From JAPLDA01 sp043783155 (GTDB lineage: Bacteria; Bacteroidota; Bacteroidia; AKYH767-A; 2013-40CM-41-45), in assembly GCA_043783155.1 (NCBI GenBank), contig JAYVZS010000054.1, positions 87,828 to 151,827 on the forward strand: a stretch of 64,000 nucleotides of DNA, read 5' to 3'. A program made the translations under genes and the position numbers. Position 1 is the stretch's first letter. Each line of letters opens with the position of its first letter. The notes beneath the pieces are model-generated. The model was not told the DNA's origin, did not search any database, and saw only the letters and a program-made list of their open reading frames with translations. Positions 54,401 through 62,169 of the stretch are shown here, in pieces.

Positions 54401-54773
54401 TACTTTCTGTTATTATGTAGAAGCCTTTGAAGGAAGTGGAGATATGTTTGGCTTCAGTGATACCAGCCGTTCTAACAAGGTATGTGTTGATCAGAAACCG
54501 ATTGTATTTGTGCCGAATGCTTTCCGTCCCGGCTCTGGTGTCAATAACGAGTTCAATCCATTCAAATCATTTACAAAAGGTGAATCGTTTAACATGGATA
54601 TTTACAACCGGTGGGGAGAAATTATTTTTCACAGCTCCGATCCAAAGAAGGGATGGGATGGTACTTACAAAGGCAAACTTGCTCCTGATGGAGTTTACGT
54701 CTATTTCTTTAAGGTGACAGGAACAGACAATACCGACATTGAAAGGAAAGGTACACTTACCCTGATCAGGTAG
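51408..54773 (+). CDS. Giant exported protein with fibronectin-III-like repeats and gliding-motility C-terminal domain
   Basis: The 1121-residue protein starts at GTG (51408) with a signal peptide (about 1-22). The family start CATHLMGGEITW and a long N-terminal region (about 30-450) follow, with SPRFYEIP and DDELDSLVYDW. Several fibronectin-type-III-like beta modules (about 460-1010; each has a conserved YYIYxS-type strand) come next, and a C-terminal domain (about 1035-1121) has VFVPNAFRPGSG, MDIYNRWGEIIF and GWDGTYKGKLAPDGVYVYFF. That last domain is the T9SS type B (gliding-motility) sorting signal. It should be a surface adhesin or motility accessory protein. Confidence 0.93.
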   Translation: MSKKIILLFVVLFSLFGGKICATHLMGGEITWICKSNGLYVFHMKIYRDCNTTTTLPPAPLILETDVPGLSSGISLNLDSATDNSPHCKPGGNQITCTQALYNYQHGLSPIPGAVEEFVYTSAPIQFPNLTPPAAGWAFWWTSQARNIAIVNLSQSQAGFTLRAKMYAYQNRFANPCYDSSPRFYEIPRTVICTGYPFVFNHNAVDDELDSLVYDWDFPLNSNTIASVFNAPQIQFQSPYTFDHPLPGPSQNASNVGVVLDHNSGEVSYTSYTSGTFVFVIKVSAYKCGEKIAEIFRDIQVVLGTCPDVQVGYHNNPPILTPPFIDHTTGLHSFYNDTVYAGQSVQFIFNGRDLDADQNFVFQQLSLSASGLEFDPTYSNANGPCLHPPCATLSPSPLSYFPFVNYADTFRWQTSCSQLGFNQNCRTFSNVYHFVFKFTDDYCPIPGISTATVTIVILPPPLAAPPHIRCVSVLPSGDVTLNWVPGVDTAGSFRSYYIYYSTNQNGPFTYLDSIGNISTTSYTHVGANADNQPAYYRITVKSGCDNYNSADNLSDTVQTMRLSATNTGTGFAHLTWNSIHDPLIPTNHPYYYIYREYPPTIWSLIDSVGLQPGTLTYEDPITICNDTVRYRVEVQDSSGCRSVSSIGADLFQDRIPPFTPELDSVSMDANSFATVAWKADTSLDTYAYVILTLVSNAWTPIDTVYGINNTFYSSNLDASLQSVPFRILAIDSCQNPSAPCIPQNTVFLSGLLDVCSSSITLSWNAYRNWPDTVSYDIYASENGGPVLLIDHTNQTTYLHTHLTQNANYCYFVRANDATSLTRTSTSNQVCIKAHILIEPNFSYIHTATITGDNQVTIRAYVDTAADIMRYKILRAETRGGFSVIASVPANPLSPNFSYTDFTAKTSERSYFYKVIAVDSCNQDAFTSEVARTIYLTAIPNDDISNTLDWNDYEVWLGGVDHYLLYRSVDDVPDGVINAVAFGSGHVIDNVSDKIYSRGTFCYYVEAFEGSGDMFGFSDTSRSNKVCVDQKPIVFVPNAFRPGSGVNNEFNPFKSFTKGESFNMDIYNRWGEIIFHSSDPKKGWDGTYKGKLAPDGVYVYFFKVTGTDNTDIERKGTLTLIR

Positions 54774-54878
54774 TGAACATTCAAATTATTTAGTAATAAG
54801 CAGGGCATAATATAATTCGGAGTTCGGAAAAAACACCACCCGGTAAAGTCTCCGAACACCAACTAAATTACTGATAAG

Positions 54879-54916
54879 AAAAAACTCCCCGCATGAATTC
54901 ATCCGGGGAGTTTTTT
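54879..54916 (+). terminator. Intrinsic terminator after the giant adhesin gene
   Basis: A 13 bp stem (54879-54891 with 54904-54916, AAAAAACTCCCCG and its inverse) encloses a 12-base loop. The right arm ends in a T-run and the left arm begins with an A-run. Confidence 0.82.
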
Positions 54917-55100
54917 CTGTGATCCACCAATCTGTGATTCACCAAGAGGAATAGCTTTACATCACTACTATTCAAAAAAATCTTGGCTTCAGAAGCATCT
55001 ATCGATATGACAGAGAAGTATCCTTCTTTAGAAAGAGGTTGGCATCGCCTTCGTCGACCGGAGGGGTGAAGCCAAATAATGTTACGTGATTATTTTCCTG

Positions 55101-55131
55101 TTGTGTAAGCGGGATGAAACGTGTAGATTTG
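55101..55131 (+). promoter_or_regulatory. Promoter of guaB
   Basis: TTGT (55101-55104), a 19-base spacer and TAGATTTG (55124-55131) match the Bacteroidota promoter with one mismatch in the -33 element. A transcript from here would begin near 55138, downstream of the ATG at 55133, which supports the start at 55163. Confidence 0.5.
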
Positions 55132-55162
55132 CGTGCAACTTTTTTCAAATCCAATTCCGCTT

Positions 55163-56632
55163 ATGAAAGTTGCTCAAGATCGTTTTCTCGGAGAAGCTCT
55201 TACCTACGACGACATCCTCCTCGTTCCGGCTTATTCCGACATCCTTCCAAACGAAGTAAATGTTTCCAGTTCACTTACATCAAAGATCAAAGTGAATGTT
55301 CCTGTGATGTCCGCCGCGATGGACACCGTTACCGAATCGAGCATGGCCATTGCGATTGCACAGGAAGGCGGCATCGGAATGATCCATAAAAATATGACCA
55401 TCGATCAACAGGCAGCCGAGGTGAAAAAAGTAAAGCGTTCTGAAAGCGGAATGATTCATGACCCTGTAACGCTCCACAAAGACGCGCTGGTGGGCGATGC
55501 TTTCAAGATCATGAAGGATTACAGGATTGGTGGTATTCCGGTGGTGACAAAAGACAATGTGCTGGTCGGCATTTGTACGAACCGGGATTTGCGTTTTGAG
55601 AAAAATCCGCGCCGCCCGATTTCGGAAATCATGACAAAAGAAAACCTCGTTACTGCCACCGGGGGAATTGACCTGAAGAAAGCCGAAGATATTTTGCAGG
55701 AATATAAAATAGAAAAACTTCCTGTCATCGACAAAAAGGGAAAACTGATTGGCTTAATTACTTACAAAGATATTCTGAAAATAAAATCCAAACCGTTTGC
55801 ATGCAAAGATGAATGGGGGCGACTGCGTGTGGGTGCGGCGATCGGAATTACGAAAGATGCTGTTGAGCGTACCAAAGCGTTGGTGGAGGCGGGTGTCGAT
55901 GTCATCACGATGGATACTGCACACGGTCACTCCCAAGGTGTGATAGAGGCGTTGAAAAAAGTAAAAAAAGAATTTCCCAAACTTCAGATCATTGTGGGAA
56001 ACATTGCTACCGCCGACGCTGCCATCATGCTCGTGAAAGCCGGTGCTGATGCCGTGAAAGTCGGAATTGGCCCGGGTTCTATTTGTACCACACGTGTAAT
56101 TGCAGGTGTTGGTGTCCCCCAGTTTTCTGCTGTGTTCCAGGTGGCGCAGGCCATCAAAGATTCTGGTGTAACCGTGATTGCTGATGGCGGTATTCGTTTT
56201 TCAGGAGATGTTGCAAAGGCGCTTGCAGCAGGCGCACACATGGTAATGCTCGGATCATTGCTCGCGGGAACAGAAGAGTCGCCGGGTGAAACAATGATTT
56301 ACGAAGGAAGAAAATTTAAATTGTACCGCGGTATGGGTTCCATTGAAGCCATGCGGGAAGGTTCCAAAGACCGTTACTTTCAATCGCAAACCGATGATGT
56401 TAAAAAATTAGTTCCGGAAGGAATCGTGGGTCGTGTTCCTTACAAAGGCACACTTGCAGAGGAGCTCTATCAATTAGTCGGAGGGTTGAGAGCCAGCATG
56501 GGTTATTGCGGAGCGCATACCATCGCTGATTTACAGAAGGCAAGTTTCATCCGCATCACCGCTGCCGGGGTCAGGGAAAATCATCCACACGATGTAACCA
56601 TCATTAAAGAAGCTCCAAATTATTCAAGATAG
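55163..56632 (+). CDS. guaB: IMP dehydrogenase
   Basis: The 489-residue protein oxidises IMP to XMP with NAD, the committed step to guanine nucleotides. It has the opening MKVAQDRFLGEALTYDDILL, two CBS domains (about 95-205, with HKDALVGDAFKIMKDYRIGGIPVV) inserted in a TIM barrel, and the catalytic loop GIGPGSICTTR with Cys308. The flap RGMGSIEAM and C-terminal segment (GVRENHPHDV) complete the family pattern. The frame is open to an ATG at 55133 ten codons upstream, but that start would overlap the predicted promoter and add residues not seen in the family. Confidence 0.96.
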   Translation: MKVAQDRFLGEALTYDDILLVPAYSDILPNEVNVSSSLTSKIKVNVPVMSAAMDTVTESSMAIAIAQEGGIGMIHKNMTIDQQAAEVKKVKRSESGMIHDPVTLHKDALVGDAFKIMKDYRIGGIPVVTKDNVLVGICTNRDLRFEKNPRRPISEIMTKENLVTATGGIDLKKAEDILQEYKIEKLPVIDKKGKLIGLITYKDILKIKSKPFACKDEWGRLRVGAAIGITKDAVERTKALVEAGVDVITMDTAHGHSQGVIEALKKVKKEFPKLQIIVGNIATADAAIMLVKAGADAVKVGIGPGSICTTRVIAGVGVPQFSAVFQVAQAIKDSGVTVIADGGIRFSGDVAKALAAGAHMVMLGSLLAGTEESPGETMIYEGRKFKLYRGMGSIEAMREGSKDRYFQSQTDDVKKLVPEGIVGRVPYKGTLAEELYQLVGGLRASMGYCGAHTIADLQKASFIRITAAGVRENHPHDVTIIKEAPNYSR

Positions 56633-56741
56633 TTGCTCGATGTGATTTATTATCTGATTGTTCTGAATTCAGGGACAGTTGTTTCCATTGCATTAACCCG
56701 GTATTTTTTTCAACAAGCGAATAATGTGTTGAGTTTACAAG

Positions 56742-56749
56742 TACATTTG
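56742..56749 (+). promoter_or_regulatory. Candidate -7 box for the DinB-family gene
   Basis: TACATTTG matches TAnnTTTG, 64 bases before the ATG at 56814. No -33 TTTG is apparent. Confidence 0.35.
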
Positions 56750-56813
56750 AGACACAAAAAAAGATTAAGAAAATGAATCCTTAATCTATGTCTAACAATA
56801 AAATTTATACATC

Positions 56814-57350
56814 ATGACAAACCAGGAATTCTTTATTAACTCGTGGCAGCACGACAGCGCTGTAACGGCAAAAGCATTTCGTTCATTACCGAACGACATC
56901 AGCAAAATCAGCATGCATCATCACCCTAAATTCCGTTCACCATGGGAAATTGTGAACCACATAGGTCCGCATGCGAGAGAACTTTCCCAGGCATTACGGG
57001 AGGGAAAATCGGATCTTATCAACGAAGGGAAATTTGATTTGAACAGTCCGACTATTTACAAATCAGTTGAAGCAGCAGCAAAAGACATTGAAGAAAGCAG
57101 TGTTAAGCTGATTGAACTTGTAAAAAGTTGCAGCGAAAATGACTGGATGAATAAAAAGGTTGCCGCCTATTGGGGATCGATGAAAATCATGGAAGTTCCT
57201 TTGATGCAGTTTTGCTGGATGATGTTTTTCGATACCATTCATCATCGTGGTCAGCTTAGTTCTTACTACCGTGTGTTGGGAGCCGTTCAACCTGAACTTT
57301 ACGGACCAACTGCTGAAGTTGAAGAAGCTATGATGGCGAAAGCGAATTAA
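56814..57350 (+). CDS. DinB-family protein
   Basis: The 178-residue protein has the four-helix DinB-like fold. A first helix starts near residue 5 (FFINSWQHDSAVTAKAFRSLP), a conserved His is in WEIVNHIGPHARELSQAL, and the C-terminal metal motif is DTIHHRGQLSSYYRVLG. The three His form the metal site in such proteins. Known members are thiol-dependent enzymes (bacillithiol or mycothiol S-transferases) or damage-inducible proteins of unknown role; the substrate here is unclear. It is transcribed alone and ends in a strong terminator. Confidence 0.88.
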   Translation: MTNQEFFINSWQHDSAVTAKAFRSLPNDISKISMHHHPKFRSPWEIVNHIGPHARELSQALREGKSDLINEGKFDLNSPTIYKSVEAAAKDIEESSVKLIELVKSCSENDWMNKKVAAYWGSMKIMEVPLMQFCWMMFFDTIHHRGQLSSYYRVLGAVQPELYGPTAEVEEAMMAKAN

Positions 57351-57373
57351 TATTCACCGACTAAAATAATCAG

Positions 57374-57406
57374 AACAGTCCCGCCGAGAGGAGGGACTGT
57401 TTTTTT
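57374..57406 (+). terminator. Intrinsic terminator after the DinB-family gene
   Basis: AACAGTCCC (57374-57382) pairs with GGGACTGTT (57393-57401) around a 10-base loop, followed by a T-run to 57406. Confidence 0.85.
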
Positions 57407-57429
57407 ATTTTTATCACACTCAGATAAAA

Positions 57430-57530
57430 AAAATTACTACTGCTTACCGCCAACTACCTACTGCTACTGCCAGCCCACACTCTCTCTTCATTGCATACTG
57501 CTACTGCTTACCTCTACTGCCAACTTCCTC
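57430..57530 (+). repeat. Degenerate ACTGCT/ACTGCCA simple-repeat tract
   Basis: The tract consists of irregular 6-7 bp units (ACTGCTT, ACCGCCA, ACTACCT, ACTGCCA and so on) broken by a CT-rich insert. It is the same kind of repeat as the heptamer array inside asnB. Confidence 0.65.
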
Positions 57531-57668
57531 CCTTCACGAATCATTCAGAAAAAAAATAGTACTTGCGCCCAAAATCATTTTTGAACCACAACGATCAGGT
57601 ATTCATTTTCTCCATTCTGTTTCTTTTGTTTTATGCTGAAAATAAGGAGCTTACATGTATCCGGTAGT

Positions 57669-57699
57669 TTTGTGTTTCAAGATGAATCATGTAAGTTTG
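57669..57699 (+). promoter_or_regulatory. Canonical promoter of the peptidyl-prolyl isomerase operon
   Basis: TTTG (57669-57672), exactly 19 bases and TAAGTTTG (57692-57699) fit the Bacteroidota consensus perfectly. The start codon is 28 bases downstream of the -7 box. Confidence 0.65.
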
Positions 57700-57726
57700 C
57701 GCCTCCTAAAAAATTAATCAGTTACT

Positions 57727-59679
57727 ATGAACAAGAAATCATTTATATCATTCACACTGACCATGGCTCTTTGTGCAAATCTGTTTGCACAGGAAAAAAA
57801 GGATCAGACTATTCTTACCATAGCGGGAGAAAACATCAGCAAAGGTGAATTTGAACGTGTGTTCAAGAAAAATAACACCAAAGAAACATCGTACGATAAA
57901 AAATCTGTCAACGATTACCTGAACCTGTACATCAACTATAAGTTGAAAGTAAAAGAAGCGATGGAGTTGGGGATGGACACAGCCAAATCGTTTGTAGATG
58001 AACTGAGCGGCTATCGCAAACAACTTGCGCAACCGTACCTGGTTGACAAAGACGTTACCGAGAACCTGTTAAAGGAAGCATACAGCCGGTTGAAAACAGA
58101 CATCCGCGCCAGCCACATCCTCGTGAAACTTGCTCCTGATGCCTTACCGAAGGATACTCTTGAAAGTTACAACAAAGCGATCCGTATTCGCCAGGAGGTA
58201 TTGAAAGGTGCGGATTTCGCAACTGCTGCAAAACAAAAATCGGATGATCCTTCCGCAAAAGATAACGGTGGAGATTTAGGTTACTTCACAGTACTTCAAA
58301 TGGTTTATCCTTTTGAGACGGCTGCTTACAACATGAAACCAGGAGAAGTTTCAATGCCGGTAAGGACCCGTTTTGGATATCACATTATTAAAGTGACTGA
58401 GACAAGAGAAGCGCAGGGTGAAGTGAAAATTGCACACATCATGGTGAAAGCTGCTAATGGAATTAAGGCAGAGGATTCGGTTGCTGCCGTTCAGAAGATT
58501 AATGAGATTTACGGGAAGCTGAAAACCGGAGAAGTTTTTGAAGACCTCGCTAAGAAATTTTCGGACGACCAGGGATCAGCAAAGAACGGAGGAGCCCTGC
58601 CGATGTTTGGTACAGGTAAAATGGTTCCGGAGTTTGAAAAAGCGGCTTTTGATTTGAAAAAAATCGGCGACTTTTCTTCTCCAATCAAAACGTCTTACGG
58701 CTGGCACATTCTCAAACTATTGGAGAAAAAACCTTTGGGAACATACGATGAGCTTTTAGCCGATCTGAAATCGAAAGTGGGTAAAGATTCGCGCGCTGAA
58801 CTAAGCAAGTCATCCATGATTAACAGGATCAAACTAAAATATAATTTCAGAGAAATGCCAAAAGCAAAAGATGAGTTTATGAAAATTGTTGACACTACTC
58901 TTACACAGGGAAAGTGGACTGGAGAAACTGCATCGAAACTGAAAAATGTAATGTTCACGCTCGCGAATTCAAATTACACACAACAGGATTTTTCAAAATA
59001 CCTCGAAGATCATCAGTCACGTAAGTCAAACTCAACTCCTCTTGTAACTGCGAATACCGGTTACAACGATTGGGTGAACGAAAGTTGTATTGCTTACGAA
59101 GAAAGTCATCTCGATTCCATCTATCCTGATTTTAGAAATCTGATGCAGGAATACCGCGATGGTATCTTGTTGTTCGAACTTACCGATAAAAAAGTATGGT
59201 CGAAAGCAGTGAAAGACACCACCGGACTGAAAGAATATTATGAGAAAAATAAAAACAATTACAAATGGGGCGATCGACTCGATGCAATTATTTATACGTG
59301 CGCTACAATTGATATTGCAAAAGAGGTGAGGAAGCAAATGAAAAAGATTGACGATGTGGATACATTGCTTGCCCGCATTAACAAAAATTCACAATTGAAT
59401 TTGCAGATAAGGACCGGAAAGTTTTCAAAAGGCGATAATGAAATCATCGATTCTATTCCATGGGTTGACGGAATAACAAAGGATATGAAGAAAAATAACC
59501 AGATTATTTTTGTAGATGTAAAGAAGGTGCTCCCTTCTCAGCCGAAAACGCTTGAAGAAGCAAAGGGAATTGTAACAGCTGATTATCAAACCTATCTTGA
59601 AAAAGACTGGATCGTCTCTTTACGCGGGAAATATCCTGTTAAGGTTTTCCAGGAAGTGGTTGATACGGTAACGAAATAA
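57727..59679 (+). CDS. Periplasmic peptidyl-prolyl isomerase with two parvulin domains (PpiD/SurA-like)
   Basis: The 650-residue protein has a signal peptide (1-21, ANLFAQ), an N-terminal SurA-like region (about 22-120) and two parvulin domains. The first, about 125-230, has ASHILVKLAPDA, DLGYFTVLQMVYPFE and RFGYHIIKV; the second, about 233-335, has IAHIMVKAAN, LPMFGTGKMVPEFEKAAF and SYGWHILKLLE. A C-terminal region of about 300 residues has no recognised family. It should assist folding of outer-membrane and exported proteins. Two more genes of the same functional class follow on the same strand. Confidence 0.93.
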   Translation: MNKKSFISFTLTMALCANLFAQEKKDQTILTIAGENISKGEFERVFKKNNTKETSYDKKSVNDYLNLYINYKLKVKEAMELGMDTAKSFVDELSGYRKQLAQPYLVDKDVTENLLKEAYSRLKTDIRASHILVKLAPDALPKDTLESYNKAIRIRQEVLKGADFATAAKQKSDDPSAKDNGGDLGYFTVLQMVYPFETAAYNMKPGEVSMPVRTRFGYHIIKVTETREAQGEVKIAHIMVKAANGIKAEDSVAAVQKINEIYGKLKTGEVFEDLAKKFSDDQGSAKNGGALPMFGTGKMVPEFEKAAFDLKKIGDFSSPIKTSYGWHILKLLEKKPLGTYDELLADLKSKVGKDSRAELSKSSMINRIKLKYNFREMPKAKDEFMKIVDTTLTQGKWTGETASKLKNVMFTLANSNYTQQDFSKYLEDHQSRKSNSTPLVTANTGYNDWVNESCIAYEESHLDSIYPDFRNLMQEYRDGILLFELTDKKVWSKAVKDTTGLKEYYEKNKNNYKWGDRLDAIIYTCATIDIAKEVRKQMKKIDDVDTLLARINKNSQLNLQIRTGKFSKGDNEIIDSIPWVDGITKDMKKNNQIIFVDVKKVLPSQPKTLEEAKGIVTADYQTYLEKDWIVSLRGKYPVKVFQEVVDTVTK

Positions 59680-59698
59680 AGTTCAATAAAAAATTGTT

Positions 59699-59736
59699 AA
59701 TGGCGTTCATTCAGATACCTGGGGGAACGCCATTTT
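59699..59736 (+). terminator. Hairpin after the first isomerase gene (possible attenuator)
   Basis: AATGGCGTTC (59699-59708) and GAACGCCATT (59725-59734) form a 10 bp stem, but the T-run after it is short. It may reduce rather than stop transcription into the next two genes. Confidence 0.5.
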
Positions 59737-59781
59737 AGTTTTGGTAATTGGTTTTAAAAGCAAAATCCGGAGCGGATATTC

Positions 59782-60636
59782 ATGAAGAAGGCGTACCCGA
59801 TGTTTCTTTTGTTGGCTTTGCTATCGGTATCTTCATGCAGATTTTTCAGGAAAAGTGCTGATAAGAAAAATGCTATAGCCCGCGTGTATGACCTATATCT
59901 CTATCCGGAAGATATGACCGGAATTGTCCCACCCGGTTCTTCAAAACAAGATAGTATTTCGGTAACAAAGAATTTTATTCAGAACTGGATCAGGCAAAAA
60001 GTTGTTTTGCATAAAGCAGAAAATAACCTCGATAACGAAAAGAAAGATGTTGAAAAACAACTGGAAGAATACCGCAATTCGCTCATTACGTACGCGTATG
60101 AAAAAGCGCTGATCGGACAGAAACTTGACACTATTATTTCTCAAAACGAGATAGAAGAATTCTACAATAACAATCAGAATAATTTTGAACTAAAAGATAA
60201 TATAATAAAGGTTATCTATCTGAAACTGAATAATAAATCACCTAAGATCGAAAAAGTGAAACAATGGTATAAATCGGATAATAAAAAAGACAGAGCGTTG
60301 CTTACAGAGTATTGTCATCAGTATGCTTTAAACTATTACCTCGATGAAAATGTATGGCTTTTGTTCGATGATCTGTTAAAAGAAATTCCCATTAAGACAT
60401 ACGATAAAGAACAGTTTCTTCAAAACAACAGGAACATTGAGATTGAAGATTCGACAAATGTTTTCCTGGTGAGTATAAAAGGATTTAGAATAAAAAACAG
60501 TGTATCCCCGTTGGGCTTTGAAGAAACCAACATCCGGACGATGATCATCAACCAGCGAAAACTGAAACTGATTGAACAAATGGAACAACAGGCATTTGAA
60601 AACGCTAAAAAAAATGGCGACTTCGAAGTGTATTAA
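59782..60636 (+). CDS. SurA-N-like lipoprotein without parvulin domain
   Basis: This 284-residue protein has a lipoprotein signal (Cys19 in LSVSSCRFF). A helical region follows (NFIQNWIRQKVVLHKAENNLD, KDVEKQLEEYRNSLITYAYEKALI), then the SurA-like chaperone segment (IISQNEIEEFYNNNQNNFEL) and a C-terminal part with ETNIRTMIINQRKLKLIEQMEQ. The pattern matches the N-terminal and C-terminal chaperone helices of SurA-type proteins, but the parvulin catalytic domain is absent. A pure holdase or accessory role is likely. It lies 102 bp after the first isomerase gene and 21 bp before the SurA-like gene, so it probably works with them. Confidence 0.82.
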   Translation: MKKAYPMFLLLALLSVSSCRFFRKSADKKNAIARVYDLYLYPEDMTGIVPPGSSKQDSISVTKNFIQNWIRQKVVLHKAENNLDNEKKDVEKQLEEYRNSLITYAYEKALIGQKLDTIISQNEIEEFYNNNQNNFELKDNIIKVIYLKLNNKSPKIEKVKQWYKSDNKKDRALLTEYCHQYALNYYLDENVWLLFDDLLKEIPIKTYDKEQFLQNNRNIEIEDSTNVFLVSIKGFRIKNSVSPLGFEETNIRTMIINQRKLKLIEQMEQQAFENAKKNGDFEVY

Positions 60637-60657
60637 AAAATTAACTTTGCATCCGCT

Positions 60658-62118
60658 ATGAAAATTTTTAAGAAGTTTCTATTGTCAGTAATACAATTGA
60701 TGTATGCCAATCGAAGGTCGGGATTAAATCCGCAATCCCTGCCTGTCCGGCGGGCAGGTAGAATCCGCAATCCGCATTTCTTAACTTTTTGCCTGTTGAC
60801 GATCACGTCATCCACTTCTTTTTCTCAGCAATCTAAAGTAATCGACCAGGTGGTAGGAGTAGTTGGAAGTAAGATTATTCTTCAATCGGATATTGAGAAA
60901 CAGTACAATCAATACATCGCACAGGGGGGTGAGCGAAATGAAAACGGACGGTGCCTTATTTTTGATCAACTGATCCTTTCGAAACTTTTGATTAACCAGG
61001 CAGACCTCGACAGCGTTACGGTATCGGAGACGCAGGTTGACAATGAACTCGACAAACGAATGCGTTTCTACATCAAACAAATCGGTTCAGAAGAGAAACT
61101 GGAAGACTACTTTCATACGACGATTATTCAGTTGAAGTCTGAACTTCGTGATTTGATCAAAGAACAAATTACCGTTCAAACCATGCAGGGAAAAATTACA
61201 CATGATGTGACCGCTTCTCCTAATGATGTGCGTGAATATTTTGAAAGTATTCCCGCCGACAGCGTTCCTTACATGGATGCGGAACTTGAAGTGGCGCAGA
61301 TTGTTCGCAAACCACCGGTAAATGGTGAAGAAAAGAAAAGAGTAAAAGAACAGATTGAAGAATACAGACAGAAGATATTATCGGGAGCTGCAGATTTTGC
61401 AGTGTATGCTGCGTTGTATTCTACGGATGCTACTTCAGCTAAGAAAGGCGGAGAGCTTGGTTTTTTTGAAAGAGGGCAGATGGTTCCGGAGTTTGAAGCC
61501 GCCGCATTCAATTTAAAACCCGGAGAAATTTCTCCGATTATTGAAACCAAATTCGGGTATCATATTCTTCAACTCATCGAACGAAGAGGTGACCAGATCA
61601 ATGTTCGTCATATCCTTCTTCAACCGAAAGTGTCTGATGATGACCTCATCAAAGCAGTGAATTTTCTTGATAGTCTCAGGAAAAAGATTGAAGGCGGTTC
61701 CATTAGTTTCGAGGAGGCATCTGAAAAATTTTCGGATGATGAAGATACACGCAACAACGGAGGTTTAATGATTAATCCGGAGACAGGAACAACTCATCTT
61801 TCTCCCGATAAAATGGATCGTTTGCTTTTCTTTCATGTGGATACGATGCAGCTTAATAAAATTTCAACCCCTTTACTGATGACTACTGCGGAAGGGAAAA
61901 ATGCATACCGGATCGTCATGGTGAAAAACCGTTCCAAGCCACATAAGGCGAATCTGAAAGATGATTACCAGAAAATACAGGAAGTCGCTTTGCAGGAAAA
62001 GCAAAGCAAGGTGATGAATGAATGGGTGGCGAAAAGAAGAAAGACAACTTACATTCACATCAACTCCGAGTTCAGCAATTGTGAAGCATTGAAACACTGG
62101 ACGAAACAAAATAACTAA
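60658..62118 (+). CDS. SurA-like periplasmic chaperone / peptidyl-prolyl isomerase
   Basis: The 486-residue protein carries an N-terminal SurA region (KVIDQVVGVVGSKIILQSDIEKQYNQY, about 60-190). It then has a clear parvulin domain (about 205-320, GGELGFFERGQMVPEFEAAAF and KFGYHILQLIERR) and a second weaker one (about 325-430, INVRHILLQPKVSDDDL, ENNG-like GGLM). It escorts outer-membrane proteins across the periplasm. The signal peptide is odd: MKIFKKFLLSVIQLM is separated from the hydrophobic stretch FLTFCLLTITSSTSF by about 25 residues translated from a repeat (60727-60773). The insertion is in frame, and no stop or better start is present. The downstream MoxR gene follows after 51 bp. Confidence 0.92.
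   Translation: MKIFKKFLLSVIQLMYANRRSGLNPQSLPVRRAGRIRNPHFLTFCLLTITSSTSFSQQSKVIDQVVGVVGSKIILQSDIEKQYNQYIAQGGERNENGRCLIFDQLILSKLLINQADLDSVTVSETQVDNELDKRMRFYIKQIGSEEKLEDYFHTTIIQLKSELRDLIKEQITVQTMQGKITHDVTASPNDVREYFESIPADSVPYMDAELEVAQIVRKPPVNGEEKKRVKEQIEEYRQKILSGAADFAVYAALYSTDATSAKKGGELGFFERGQMVPEFEAAAFNLKPGEISPIIETKFGYHILQLIERRGDQINVRHILLQPKVSDDDLIKAVNFLDSLRKKIEGGSISFEEASEKFSDDEDTRNNGGLMINPETGTTHLSPDKMDRLLFFHVDTMQLNKISTPLLMTTAEGKNAYRIVMVKNRSKPHKANLKDDYQKIQEVALQEKQSKVMNEWVAKRRKTTYIHINSEFSNCEALKHWTKQNN
60727..60773 (+). repeat. Palindrome flanked by 12 bp direct repeats inside the SurA-like gene
   Basis: AATCCGCAATCC occurs at 60727-60738 and again at 60762-60773. Between them lies CCTGCCTGTCCGG...GGGCAGG (60738-60758), a stem-loop with two wobble pairs. 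The whole is in frame in the signal-peptide region. Confidence 0.8.
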
Positions 62119-62169
62119 GAACCAACAACTACATTATATAACTAACAACAGATAATTTAAAATCAAAGT

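Larger units (their letters stand above)
54774..55162 (+). other. 389 bp intergenic stretch between the giant adhesin gene and guaB
   Basis: It contains a strong terminator (54879-54916), a short microsatellite of TTCGGAGTTCGGA type (54816-54828), a TCACTACTATTC segment (54962-54973) that may be a degenerate copy of the inverted-end element near 34343, and the guaB promoter (55101-55131). No gene is seen. Confidence 0.6.
57351..57726 (+). other. 376 bp intergenic stretch before the isomerase operon
   Basis: It holds a terminator (57374-57406), a run of ACTGCT/ACTGCC-like repeat units (57430-57530), and the promoter of the downstream operon (57669-57699). No gene is seen. Confidence 0.65.
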
